A DNA stretch of 36,307 nt from JALYRV01 sp036675475 (lineage in GTDB: Bacteria; Acidobacteriota; Vicinamibacteria; Vicinamibacterales; SCN-69-37), in contig JAKFEY010000016.1 in NCBI GenBank assembly GCA_036675475.1, positions 1-36,307 of the forward strand. The letters run 5' to 3'. The position numbers and the translations under genes were made by a program. Of the stretch, positions 18,331-25,701 are shown one piece after another (position 1 is the stretch's first letter; every line of letters begins with the position of its first letter). Below the pieces are notes generated by a model that was not told where the DNA came from, searched no databases, and saw only the letters and a program-made list of their open reading frames with translations.

Positions 18331-19622
18331 TGTTCCGGGAAGGCGTTTCCTGAAAAGACCATGACGCCGCCGAGCCAGGTTTGCCGCACGCGGAAGTTCC
18401 GATCGAGCACGGCAAGGTCCGCCTTGCTGCCGGGCGCGATCACGCCAAGGCCCTGGAGCCCGAGCTCGCGCGCGGGCGTGGTCGCGCACATGGTGGCGGC
18501 ATCGACGAGCGAGACGCCCACCGTGCTCGCGAGCAGCGCGAACGCCCTGTCCATGGTCAGCACGCTGCCGGCGATGGTGCCGTCGGCGAGCAGCGCCGTG
18601 TCGCCGACCGTGATCGGATAGCCGCCGAGCGTGGCTGTCGCGCCGCGCGGCAGTCCGGAGCCGGCGGTGCCGTCGGTGATGGCCATCACGCGCTCGGGCC
18701 GCTTGGCCGCGATCGCCACGCGCAGGGCGGCGGGGTGCACGTGCACGCCGTCGCAAATCAACTCCGCGGCGATCTCGTCGGCCGCGAGCACCGCGCCGGT
18801 GAGGCCGGGCTCGCGATGCGACATCGGGCGCATGCGGTTGAACAGATGCGTCGCGTGCCGCGCCCCCGCCTCGACAGCCGCCATCGCCTCGTCGTACGTC
18901 GCGCCCGAATGCCCCAGCGACACGCGAATGCCGGCCGCCACCAGCGCCCGCACCAGCTCGAGCCCGCCCTCGAGCTCCGGAGCGAGGGTGACGATGCCGA
19001 CGTCGGAGCGGTAGCTGCCGATGGTTCGGAGCAGATCTTCCGAGGTGTAACTGACGTCACCGGCAGTGTCGCTAACCAAATCCGGTCGAGGGACAGGTGT
19101 CGCAAGAGAATCAGGCGAGACCTGTCCCCGCCCAAGCCACGACGAGACATCAGCCGGTGACACGTTCGGCGACAGAGATCGCAAACACGCCAGCGGTTGG
19201 GCGCCTCGATAGTCCTGCGCGATGAAGTTGCTTTCCAGGTGCGCCGGCAGGACGCGGGCGCCGGTGATGTGGCCGCCGGTGCGGATACGCGCGATGTCGT
19301 CGAAAAGCGCGGTGAGTGCCGCGGGCGAGCAGGCGACCGTGGTGGGGCAGAACGCGGTGACGCCCCAGCGCGGCAGCAGCTCGGCGACGGCGCGCACGGC
19401 GCCTGCGCCGTCGAGCACGTCGAGGCCGGCCACGCCGTGCACGTGCACGTCGATGAAGCCGGGCACGATCACGTGGCCGTCGAGCGCCACGTGCAGCGCG
19501 CCGTCCATCGGCGCGCGCGCGCCTGCCTCGATGTCGACGATCGTGTCGTCGTCAATCACGATCGTCGCCGGGCTGAGCACGCGATCGGCGAGGACGACGT
19601 CGGCGCCCGAGAGGACGATCAT
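18327..19622 (-). CDS. nagA: N-acetylglucosamine-6-phosphate deacetylase with in-frame repeat insertion
   Basis: A 431-residue amidohydrolase that deacetylates GlcNAc-6-P in amino-sugar or cell-wall recycling. The metal site is visible: GFIDVHVHG (H60, H62), AHLESNF (E130), LGHSG (H238), HATHLFNRM (H256, H259) and the catalytic aspartate in AITDGT (D317). It is about 50 residues longer than typical NagA. The extra length lies at about 150-195, between RGAQPLACLR and DVGIVTLAPE, and includes RGQVSPDSLATPVP, encoded by an imperfect palindrome. The site is a surface loop in known NagA folds, so the enzyme may still work. It is coupled by ATGA to both neighbours. No nagB or transporter is nearby. 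Confidence 0.92.
   Translation of the reverse strand: MIVLSGADVVLADRVLSPATIVIDDDTIVDIEAGARAPMDGALHVALDGHVIVPGFIDVHVHGVAGLDVLDGAGAVRAVAELLPRWGVTAFCPTTVACSPAALTALFDDIARIRTGGHITGARVLPAHLESNFIAQDYRGAQPLACLRSLSPNVSPADVSSWLGRGQVSPDSLATPVPRPDLVSDTAGDVSYTSEDLLRTIGSYRSDVGIVTLAPELEGGLELVRALVAAGIRVSLGHSGATYDEAMAAVEAGARHATHLFNRMRPMSHREPGLTGAVLAADEIAAELICDGVHVHPAALRVAIAAKRPERVMAITDGTAGSGLPRGATATLGGYPITVGDTALLADGTIAGSVLTMDRAFALLASTVGVSLVDAATMCATTPARELGLQGLGVIAPGSKADLAVLDRNFRVRQTWLGGVMVFSGNAFPEQ
19090..19128. repeat. REP-like palindrome inserted in the nagA frame
   Basis: GGGACAGGT (19090-19098) pairs with ACCTGTCCC (19120-19128); after one mismatch four more pairs follow, leaving an 11-nt loop. Its GGGACAGGT tip resembles the GGGGACGGGT tip of the palindrome at 9169-9220. 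It lies between a second inverted pair, GTCACCGGC at 19056-19064 and GCCGGTGAC at 19153-19161, so the whole inserted unit may be about 106 bp. It codes for nagA residues 165-178 or so. Confidence 0.75.
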
Positions 19623-20041
19623 TCGAGGGTGGCGCCCGTGTGCCAGTCGAGTTTGCGGCCGGCAAGCGGCGCCGGCGCCGCATCGCCCGTCGCGCGGAAC
19701 AGCTCGCGATCGAGCCGTCCGAGCAGCAGCAGCAACTCGCGCTCGCCAGGCGCGCTGCAGACGACGACGCCGCCGCTCAGGTCCGTGGGGAACCGCTTCT
19801 CGTCGAGGAAGTCGCGATCGAGGGTGATGAGGGTGCGGCCCTGCTCGCGCGCGCGCGTGTAGTGCTCGCGGTCGGGCGCGCGGCGCAGATCGTCGTGCTC
19901 GAGCACGAACAGCACATCCCAGCCGAGCGCCTCGCGCATGGCGGCCACCAGGCCGCGCGGCAGGTTGGCGTCGGCGTAAATCCGCGGCGCGCCGGACAGC
20001 CGCGACGCGAACGGCACGAGCTCCGACGCCAGCGATCCCAT
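19619..20041 (-). CDS. DUF5615/Mut7-C-like PIN-fold protein
   Basis: A 140-residue protein with the DUF5615-type PIN signature: RIYADANLPRGLVAAMREA (acidic residues of strand 1), VLFVLEHDDLRRAPDREHY, and ARAGR-like RTLITLDRDFLDEKRFP with the second acidic cluster. PIN-fold proteins of this type are usually metal-dependent RNases; some serve as toxins, but no antitoxin gene is adjacent, so a toxin role is not supported. The ATG at 20041 has a perfect TATAAT 7 nt upstream. It leads the unit DUF5615-nagA-DUF4097 through ATGA coupling. Its link with amino-sugar metabolism is unexplained. Confidence 0.75.
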   Translation of the reverse strand: MGSLASELVPFASRLSGAPRIYADANLPRGLVAAMREALGWDVLFVLEHDDLRRAPDREHYTRAREQGRTLITLDRDFLDEKRFPTDLSGGVVVCSAPGERELLLLLGRLDRELFRATGDAAPAPLAGRKLDWHTGATLE

Positions 20042-20048
20042 GCAGCGG

Positions 20049-20054
20049 ATTATA
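20049..20054 (-). promoter_or_regulatory. Perfect -10 box (TATAAT) of a leaderless transcript
   Basis: TATAAT on the minus strand, exactly 7 nt before the ATG at 20041. It is the clearest case of the leaderless pattern in the window. No strong -35 is evident. Confidence 0.6.
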
Positions 20055-20060
20055 CGGTGC

Positions 20061-20066
20061 TAGGCT
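20061..20066 (+). promoter_or_regulatory. Weak -10-like box before the PH-domain gene
   Basis: TAGGCT, 7 nt before the ATG at 20074, mirrors the TATAAT for the opposite strand within a 32-bp divergent promoter region. Only three of six bases match, so it is supported mainly by spacing. Confidence 0.25.
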
Positions 20067-20073
20067 ATCGGCC

Positions 20074-20517
20074 ATGCAGAACCCTTCAGCCGTGGCAGCG
20101 CCGCCGGCCGGCGCCGAATCGAGCGTGCTTCCGTTCGTGATCATCGCCGTGGTGGCCGTCGTCGCGCTGGTGGGGTATGTGATCTGGCGCAAGGGGCGGA
20201 AGCTGCCGGGCGAGCATGTGTTCCGCGCGAGCCGGTGGAGCCAGGGCAATCGTCTGTTCCCCACGCAGGTGGCGGTCACGCCGCACAGCGTGTCGCACTA
20301 CACGCCGGAGTGGTTTGGCCGCAAGGAGCACTCCATCCACATGGCGCACATCGCGTCGGTGCGCATCGACACGAACATGGTGTTCTCGGATGTGGTGATC
20401 GAAAGCTCGGGCGGCACGAGCACCGTGGTGTGCCACGGCCACTCGAAGGCCGACGCGGCGCGCATCAAGGACGTCATCGAGCGCTATCAGTCGGCCTACT
20501 ACCGCACCGCGCCATGA
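20074..20517 (+). CDS. Membrane-anchored PH-like domain protein
   Basis: A 147-residue protein with one membrane helix (LPFVIIAVVAVVALVGYVIW, about 19-38), a basic stop-transfer RKGRK, then a bacterial PH-like beta domain: LFPTQVAVTPHSVSHYTPEW, IHMAHIASVRIDTNMVFSDV and a C-terminal helix (DAARIKDVIERYQSAYY). PH-like domains of this type anchor or scaffold at the membrane; no ligand can be named. Its stop overlaps the start of the sigma-54 activator (ATGA), so the two are co-expressed, and the PH protein may be a membrane input for it. Confidence 0.75.
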   Translation: MQNPSAVAAPPAGAESSVLPFVIIAVVAVVALVGYVIWRKGRKLPGEHVFRASRWSQGNRLFPTQVAVTPHSVSHYTPEWFGRKEHSIHMAHIASVRIDTNMVFSDVVIESSGGTSTVVCHGHSKADAARIKDVIERYQSAYYRTAP

Positions 20518-21770
20518 CCGAGGGCGGCCTCGCCGCGCGTTTCGCGACGCTGGTGCAGTCGCCGCTGCGCGCGTCGCTGCTGCGGTTCCTGCACGCGCAC
20601 CCGCGCGAGACGTTCGACGTCGAGCGGCTGATGCAGGTGTTCGGCCGCATGCGCCTCGACGTCGAGAACTGCCTCCACGAGCTCGCGTCGTTCGGCGCGG
20701 CGGTGCCCGCGGGCCGCCAGGGCCACCGCTATCGGTACGGCGTGCCCGCCGATCCCGAGGCGCGCGCGATGGTCGAGGCGTTCGTGGCGCGCGGCGCGGC
20801 GCCGTCGCAGGAAGAGCTGTCGCAAGCCGCGCATCGCTTCCGCGACATGATCGGCCGCGACGAGAAGATGCTGATCGTCTTCGAGTGGATCCGGACGGCG
20901 GCCAAGGCCGACATCGCCGTGCTGATTCTCGGGCCGACCGGCAGCGGGAAGGACGTGGTCGCGCACATGATCCACGAGCTGAGCCCGCGGCGCGCCGAGC
21001 GCTTCCAGGCGTTCGACTGCGCGGCCGTGCCCGAGTCGCTCTTCGAGAGCGAGATTTTCGGGCACGAGCGCGGCGCGTTCACGGGCGCGGTGGAGCGCCG
21101 CGCCGGCAAGCTCGAGCTCGCCCACAAGGGCACGCTCTTCCTCGACGAGATCGGCGAGCTGTCGCTGCCCGTGCAGGGCAAGCTGCTGCGCGCGATCGAG
21201 CAGCAGCGCTTCGAGCGGCTGGGCGGCGCGCGGGCCATCGACGTCGACTTTCGATTGATTTCGGCCACCAACCAGCCGATCGAGCAGATGGTGCGCGACG
21301 GCGCGTTCCGCGAAGACCTGTACTATCGCGTCAACGCCTTCTCGATCCGGCTGCCGTCGCTGCGCGAGCGCGCGGGCGACATCCCGATTCTTGCCGAGCG
21401 GCTGCTCGCGCGCCAAAGCGTGGCGCAGGGCCTGCCGCCCGACGCGCGCCGCTTCAGCGCCGAGGCGCTCGCGCGGCTCACCGCGTATGGGTGGCCCGGC
21501 AACATCCGCGAGCTCGAAAGTGTCGTGTCGCGCGCGCTGCTGTCGTCACGCAAGCCCGTCATCGGCGCCAGCGATCTGAGCCTGCTCGAGGCCGCGCCGG
21601 CGCGCGGGCCGGTGCGCCGCGCGATGACGCTCGCCGAAGCCGAGCGCCAGCACATCATGGCGGTGCTCGAGAGCCAGGGCTGGAACAAGCGGCGGGCCGC
21701 CGACGCGCTCGGCGTCAGTCGCGGCACGCTCTATCGGAAAATCAGTCAATACGGGCTGAAACAGAGCTGA
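20514..21770 (+). CDS. Sigma-54-dependent transcriptional activator with winged-helix-like N-terminus
   Basis: A 418-residue bacterial enhancer-binding protein. The AAA+ domain has Walker A GPTGSGKD (140-147), the sigma-54-contact loop GAFTGA (187-192), Walker B LFLDEIGEL and the arginine-finger region FREDLYYRVN. The C-terminus carries a Fis-type HTH (NKRRAADALGVSRGTLYRKI, about 395-415). Unusually the N-terminal 80 residues are not a receiver, GAF or PAS domain but look like a winged helix (LRASLLRFLHAHPRETFDVE through HRYRYGV), as in small ArsR-like proteins. The signal is therefore unknown. It is coupled to the membrane PH-domain gene upstream. Target promoters must carry -24/-12 elements; one candidate is at 33623-33636. 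Confidence 0.92.
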   Translation: MTEGGLAARFATLVQSPLRASLLRFLHAHPRETFDVERLMQVFGRMRLDVENCLHELASFGAAVPAGRQGHRYRYGVPADPEARAMVEAFVARGAAPSQEELSQAAHRFRDMIGRDEKMLIVFEWIRTAAKADIAVLILGPTGSGKDVVAHMIHELSPRRAERFQAFDCAAVPESLFESEIFGHERGAFTGAVERRAGKLELAHKGTLFLDEIGELSLPVQGKLLRAIEQQRFERLGGARAIDVDFRLISATNQPIEQMVRDGAFREDLYYRVNAFSIRLPSLRERAGDIPILAERLLARQSVAQGLPPDARRFSAEALARLTAYGWPGNIRELESVVSRALLSSRKPVIGASDLSLLEAAPARGPVRRAMTLAEAERQHIMAVLESQGWNKRRAADALGVSRGTLYRKISQYGLKQS

Positions 21771-21773
21771 GCC

Positions 21774-21814
21774 GCTGAAATGTAATCGAGTGTTCCGTTT
21801 TGAGACATTTCAGC
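21774..21814. promoter_or_regulatory. Nested dyads after the sigma-54 activator gene
   Basis: GCTGAAATGT (21774-21783) and ACATTTCAGC (21805-21814) form a perfect 10-bp inverted repeat around a 21-nt loop. Inside it overlaps a second dyad, TGTTCC-N5-GAGACA (21791-21807; TGTYYC/GRRACA). It may be an enhancer-type site for the adjacent activator or a terminator hairpin; there is no T-run, which favours a binding site. Confidence 0.4.
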
Positions 21815-21875
21815 GCCGCACACTCCAGCGAGCTTGTCGCTTTCGAAGCCTCAAAAAACCTGTAAGATACTGCTT

Positions 21876-21881
21876 TATAAG
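21876..21881 (+). promoter_or_regulatory. Possible -10 box for the HD-GYP gene
   Basis: TATAAG in an AT-rich patch (21850-21890) between the activator gene and the HD-GYP gene. No good -35 is found at 16-18 bp, so this is tentative. Confidence 0.3.
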
Positions 21882-21966
21882 TTAGTTACTGCGCATGCAC
21901 GCGGCGCTGGCCTGGCGGGCAGCAATCTTGCGATTGAGCCATCGGGCACCACGTCTCTTGTCGACC

Positions 21967-23919
21967 ATGTCAACTCCCCTTTCCACGGCCCCGACGCCGC
22001 GCCCTGCCGTGGCGTGGACGGCGGCGCTCGTCGGCGCGGCGGCCATCGGGGTGGCCTCCCCGCTGCTCGCGCCCGGGGCATGGGGACTTGCGGCGGGCCT
22101 GGCCGGCGCAGCCGGCGTGCTGCTGACGACCGGCCTCACCATTCAGCGGCGGCAGCATGCGGCGCTCGAGGCCGCCCACCTCGAAACCAGCCAGCTGCGA
22201 CGCCTGCACATGGCGTCGATCGAGGCGCTGGCCCTCGCCATCGACGCGAAGGATCAGACCTCGCACGCCCACATCCGCCGCCTGCAGCTCTATGCCGGCC
22301 ATCTGGCGGAGGAGCTCGGTCTCAGCCCGCTCGAAATCGAGGGCGTGCGCACCGCGGCGCTCCTGCACGACATCGGCAAGCTCGCCGTGCCTGAACACAT
22401 CCTGTCGAAGCCGGGGCCGCTCACGCCCGAAGAGTTTCAGAAGATTCGCGCGCATCCCAAAATCGGCGCCGAGATCATCGCGCGCGTGCCCTTCCCGTAT
22501 CCGGTCGCGCCCCTGATCCTCTCGCATCACGAGCGCTGGGACGGCAAGGGCTATCCGGCCGGCCTTCACAGCGATCAGATTCCGCTCGGCGCGCGCGTGC
22601 TGTCGGTGGTCGACTATTTCGACGCGCTCACGACCGAACGCCCGTACCACCGCGCGATGGCGCGCGACGCGGCCATCGATCTGCTGCGGCAGGAAGCCGG
22701 CCGCGCCCTCGACCCCGACATCGTCGAGCGCTTCCTGGCGCGGCTGCCCGAGTTCGAGGCCGAAGCGAGAAGCCGCGATCTGCTGCCCGACATCGACGCG
22801 GAAACCGAGGCCGCCGTGGAGCGCACGCTCGACGCGGACGTGGCGGCGAGCGCCCGCACGGTGCTCGAGAACATCTCACTGGCCCACCGTGAAATCTACG
22901 CGCTCTACGAGATCGCGCAGGCGCTTGGCTCGAAGCTCGGCGTGCCCGACACGATGTCGATCATCTCGTCCAAGCTCACGAACATCGTCCCCTTCACGGG
23001 CTCGGCGCTGTTTCTACTCGATGAGGGGGGCGAGTCGCTCAGCTGCCGATACGCCATCGGTACGGATGCCGACCTGATCATGAAGGCCAAGGTTCGCCTG
23101 GGCGAAGGGCTGAGCGGCTGGGTGGCGCGCAATCGGCGCTGCCTCGTGAACGCGCGCCCGGAAGCCGATCTCGAAGCCAGCGGCCAGACGAAGAAGCTGG
23201 CGCTCAAGTCGGCGCTGGTCTGTCCGCTGGTGCTGGGCGACCGCTTCATCGGCACGCTTGCCGTGTATCACACCGAGCCGTCGTTCTATCGCGACGATCA
23301 CCGGCGGCTGCTCGAGCGCGTGGCGGCGCAGGCGGCGGCCGTCATTCACAACTCGATCGTGTTCGAGCAAACGCAGTCGGACTCGCTGACCGATCCGCTC
23401 ACGACGCTGCCGAACACGCGCTTCCTGTTCATGCACCTGGCCCGCGAGCTCGCGCGCGCCGCCCGGCACAAGACGCGGGTGGCGCTGCTCATCGCGGACC
23501 TCGACGGGTTCAAGGAGATCAACGACACGCTCGGCCACAACGTCGGCGATCGCGCGCTGACCGACGTGGCGCGCGTGCTGCGCTCCGCCATCCGGCCGTA
23601 CGACATCTGCGCGCGCTATGCCGGCGACGAGTTCGTGCTCGTGCTCACGGGGTGCGGCCCCGAAGACGCCGAACGCAAGCGGCAGGAGCTGCAGCAGGCG
23701 ATCGACGCCATGCGTTTCGAAGCGGCGGGCCGGCGCCTTCCGCTCGGCATCAGCGTCGGCTGCGCCATCTTCCCCGACGATGGCCAGACGCACGAAACGC
23801 TGCTGGCCGTGGCCGACAGCCGCATGTACAAGAACAAGACCGGCCGCAAGCACCGGCCCGGCCCTCCCGACACCATCCCGCGCGCCACCGACGCAGACCC
23901 GCTGATCGATATAGCCTAG
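21967..23919 (+). CDS. Membrane HD-GYP / GAF / GGDEF cyclic-dinucleotide signalling protein
   Basis: A 650-residue multidomain protein. Two N-terminal membrane segments (about 14-34 and 38-58) are followed by an HD-GYP phosphodiesterase domain (LLHDIGKLAVPEHIL, HD at 134-135; HHERWDGKGYPAGL, GYP at 195-197), a GAF sensor (about 315-460) and a C-terminal GGDEF domain with RYAGDEFVL (552-556) and an RxxD inhibitory site RPYD (543-546). AGDEF variants are known to be active in some proteins, and both hydrolysis and synthesis of c-di-GMP are possible. An upstream ATG at 21895 would add 24 Ala/Arg-rich residues; 21967 is preferred but uncertain. The order HD-GYP before GGDEF is the reverse of many dual enzymes. 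Confidence 0.9.
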   Translation: MSTPLSTAPTPRPAVAWTAALVGAAAIGVASPLLAPGAWGLAAGLAGAAGVLLTTGLTIQRRQHAALEAAHLETSQLRRLHMASIEALALAIDAKDQTSHAHIRRLQLYAGHLAEELGLSPLEIEGVRTAALLHDIGKLAVPEHILSKPGPLTPEEFQKIRAHPKIGAEIIARVPFPYPVAPLILSHHERWDGKGYPAGLHSDQIPLGARVLSVVDYFDALTTERPYHRAMARDAAIDLLRQEAGRALDPDIVERFLARLPEFEAEARSRDLLPDIDAETEAAVERTLDADVAASARTVLENISLAHREIYALYEIAQALGSKLGVPDTMSIISSKLTNIVPFTGSALFLLDEGGESLSCRYAIGTDADLIMKAKVRLGEGLSGWVARNRRCLVNARPEADLEASGQTKKLALKSALVCPLVLGDRFIGTLAVYHTEPSFYRDDHRRLLERVAAQAAAVIHNSIVFEQTQSDSLTDPLTTLPNTRFLFMHLARELARAARHKTRVALLIADLDGFKEINDTLGHNVGDRALTDVARVLRSAIRPYDICARYAGDEFVLVLTGCGPEDAERKRQELQQAIDAMRFEAAGRRLPLGISVGCAIFPDDGQTHETLLAVADSRMYKNKTGRKHRPGPPDTIPRATDADPLIDIA

Positions 23920-23922
23920 GGT

Positions 23923-24615
23923 GTGCTCTTCACTCTGCCCGTCGCCGCCGTGCGGCGGGCGACGCCGCTCAGCCGCGTGGTGCGGCTCGCGCTGCAGGAT
24001 CCGTTTGCATACGAGCCCGGACAGTCGGCCCTGATCGGCCTGCACGGGCAGCCCGATCGCCGGCATTACTCCCTGGCCACGCCGCCTGAAGTGGCCGCGC
24101 GCGAGGGCGTGCTGGAGTTTCTCGTGCGCACCGATCGCGACGGGAATATCGGGCCGCATCTCGACGGCCTGCAGCGCGGCGCGCCCGTCGACGTCGAGGG
24201 CCCCGTCGGCCGCTTCGTGCTGCCCTCGACGTTCCGCGAACGCCACTGCCTCTTCGTCGCGGGCGGCACGGGCATCGCGCCGATTCGCGCCATGTTGATG
24301 CGCGCGGCCGCCACGCCCGGCGTCACGCTGAGCCTTGCCTACAGCGCGCGCACATCGCGCGAGTTTGCGTTCATGCGGGAGCTCGACGCGATGCGGCGCG
24401 ACGGCCTGCGGCTGCTGCTGACCGCCACGCGCGAGGCCCCCGACAGCTGGAAGCACGATCGCGGGCGCATCAACCAGACGCGGCTGGCGTCACTCGTCGA
24501 CACACCCGAGACGCTGTGTTTTGTGTGCGGCCCGCCGGCACTGGTCGACGATGTGCCGCAGGCGCTGATGAAACTGGGGATCCGCGAGAGCCGGATTCGG
24601 ACCGAGATCTTCTAG
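23923..24615 (+). CDS. Ferredoxin-NADP reductase-like flavoprotein
   Basis: A 230-residue FNR-fold oxidoreductase. RHYSLATPP is the flavin-binding RxYS motif, GRFVLPSTF and LFVAGGTGIAPIRAM the start of the NAD(P) domain, and FVCGPPALVDDVP the conserved Cys-Gly end motif; it ends with RTEIF, typical of soluble FNR-like reductases. It has no fused ferredoxin or globin domain, so its electron partner is unknown. The start is GTG at 23923, 3 bp after the HD-GYP stop. It converges on the BON lipoprotein gene with only 7 bp between stops. Confidence 0.85.
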   Translation: MLFTLPVAAVRRATPLSRVVRLALQDPFAYEPGQSALIGLHGQPDRRHYSLATPPEVAAREGVLEFLVRTDRDGNIGPHLDGLQRGAPVDVEGPVGRFVLPSTFRERHCLFVAGGTGIAPIRAMLMRAAATPGVTLSLAYSARTSREFAFMRELDAMRRDGLRLLLTATREAPDSWKHDRGRINQTRLASLVDTPETLCFVCGPPALVDDVPQALMKLGIRESRIRTEIF

Positions 24616-24622
24616 CAGCCGG

Positions 24623-24934
24623 CTACGGGCGGATGTCGAGATCCGACTTCACCGCGCGCACGCCCTCGACGCCCGAGGCCACCTGCACGGCGCGATCGCG
24701 CTCCTGAGTTGACGCCACGCGGCCGGTGAGCCGCACGTCGTAGCCGGTGATGTGCACGTCGATGCGCCGCATGCCGACGACCGCATCGTTCAGCAGCGCC
24801 GTCTTGACCCTGGCCGCCAGCGAGACGGCGTTGTACTCGCTGTCGGTGACGCTCGTCGTCACCGACACCTTCGGCGCCGACGCGCACGCGATCGCCGCTG
24901 CAGCGACGATCAATAGGCCAATGCGCGCGAGCAC
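24623..24934 (-). CDS. BON-domain lipoprotein
   Basis: A 103-residue protein with a signal peptide ending in lipobox AIAC (IGLLIVAAAAIACAS) and one BON domain: SLAARVKTALLNDAVVG, IDVHITGYDVRLTGRV, AVQVASGVEGVRAVKSDL. BON domains (as in OsmY) bind phospholipid membranes and help envelope stability. The start is GTG, whose G is the last base of the fabI stop (TAGTG), so it is co-translated with fabI. Family is clear; the specific role is unknown. Confidence 0.87.
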   Translation of the reverse strand: MLARIGLLIVAAAAIACASAPKVSVTTSVTDSEYNAVSLAARVKTALLNDAVVGMRRIDVHITGYDVRLTGRVASTQERDRAVQVASGVEGVRAVKSDLDIRP

Positions 24935-25701
24935 TACATCCCCATCGCGTGGAAGCCGGCGTCCACCATCATCACTTCGCCGGTGACGGCGCGCCCCGCG
25001 TTGCCGAGCAGGAACATGGCCGCGTCGGCCACGTCGACGGTATCGACCGTGCGCCGCAGCGGCGCGCGGTCGCGATACACCTGCAGGATGGTCGAGAAGC
25101 CGGAGATGCCCGACGCCGCCAGCGTCTTGATTGGGCCCGCGGAAATCGCGTTGACGCGAATGTTCTTCGGGCCGAGGTCGCTCGCCAGGTAGCGCACCGA
25201 CGACTCGAGGGCGGCCTTGGCCACGCCCATCACGTTGTAATTCGGGAAGACGCGATCGCTGCCGAGATAGGTGAGCGTCAGGATGCTGCCGCCGCCCTGC
25301 TTCTCCATCAGCGGCACCGCGCGGCGCGACAGCGCGATCAGCGAATACGCGCTGATGTCGAGCGCCGTGCGGAACCCTTCGCGGCTCGTCTCGGCGAACG
25401 GCCGCATCAGCTCCTCACGCGGCGCAAACGCCGCGCCGTGCACCACGAAGTCGAGGCTGCCGAACTCGCGCTCGATGTTCGCGAACACCTGATCGATCTG
25501 GTCGTCGCTGGTGACGTCGCACGGCAGGATCAGCGGCCGGTCGAGCCCTTCGGACAGCTCGCGCACGTTTTCTTCGAGACGCTCGCCCTGAAAGGTAATG
25601 GCGAGGCGCGCGCCGGCTTCCGCCGCTTTCTGCGCGATGGCCCAGGCAATCGACCGCTTGTTGGCGACGCCGACGATGAGGCCGTGCGCGCCCTGCATCA
25701 T
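24934..25701 (-). CDS. fabI: Enoyl-ACP reductase (FabI)
   Basis: A 255-residue SDR-family enzyme reducing trans-2-enoyl-ACP in fatty-acid synthesis. It has the FabI-specific N-terminus LIVGVANKRSIAWAIAQ, CDVTSDDQIDQVF, VVHGAAFAPREEL, the active-site pair Y145 (TYLGSDRV) and Y155-x6-K162 (YNVMGVAK), and NAISAGPIKTLAASGI of the substrate loop. Start ATG 25701 overlaps the upstream stop as ATGA; a second ATG follows directly. It lies between a zinc-finger/RGG gene and a BON lipoprotein gene, all coupled. Confidence 0.95.
   Translation of the reverse strand: MMQGAHGLIVGVANKRSIAWAIAQKAAEAGARLAITFQGERLEENVRELSEGLDRPLILPCDVTSDDQIDQVFANIEREFGSLDFVVHGAAFAPREELMRPFAETSREGFRTALDISAYSLIALSRRAVPLMEKQGGGSILTLTYLGSDRVFPNYNVMGVAKAALESSVRYLASDLGPKNIRVNAISAGPIKTLAASGISGFSTILQVYRDRAPLRRTVDTVDVADAAMFLLGNAGRAVTGEVMMVDAGFHAMGM

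Noticed and set aside
19619..20041. DUF5615 protein as a toxin of a toxin-antitoxin pair
   Set aside because: No small antitoxin gene lies beside it on either strand; it is coupled to nagA instead.
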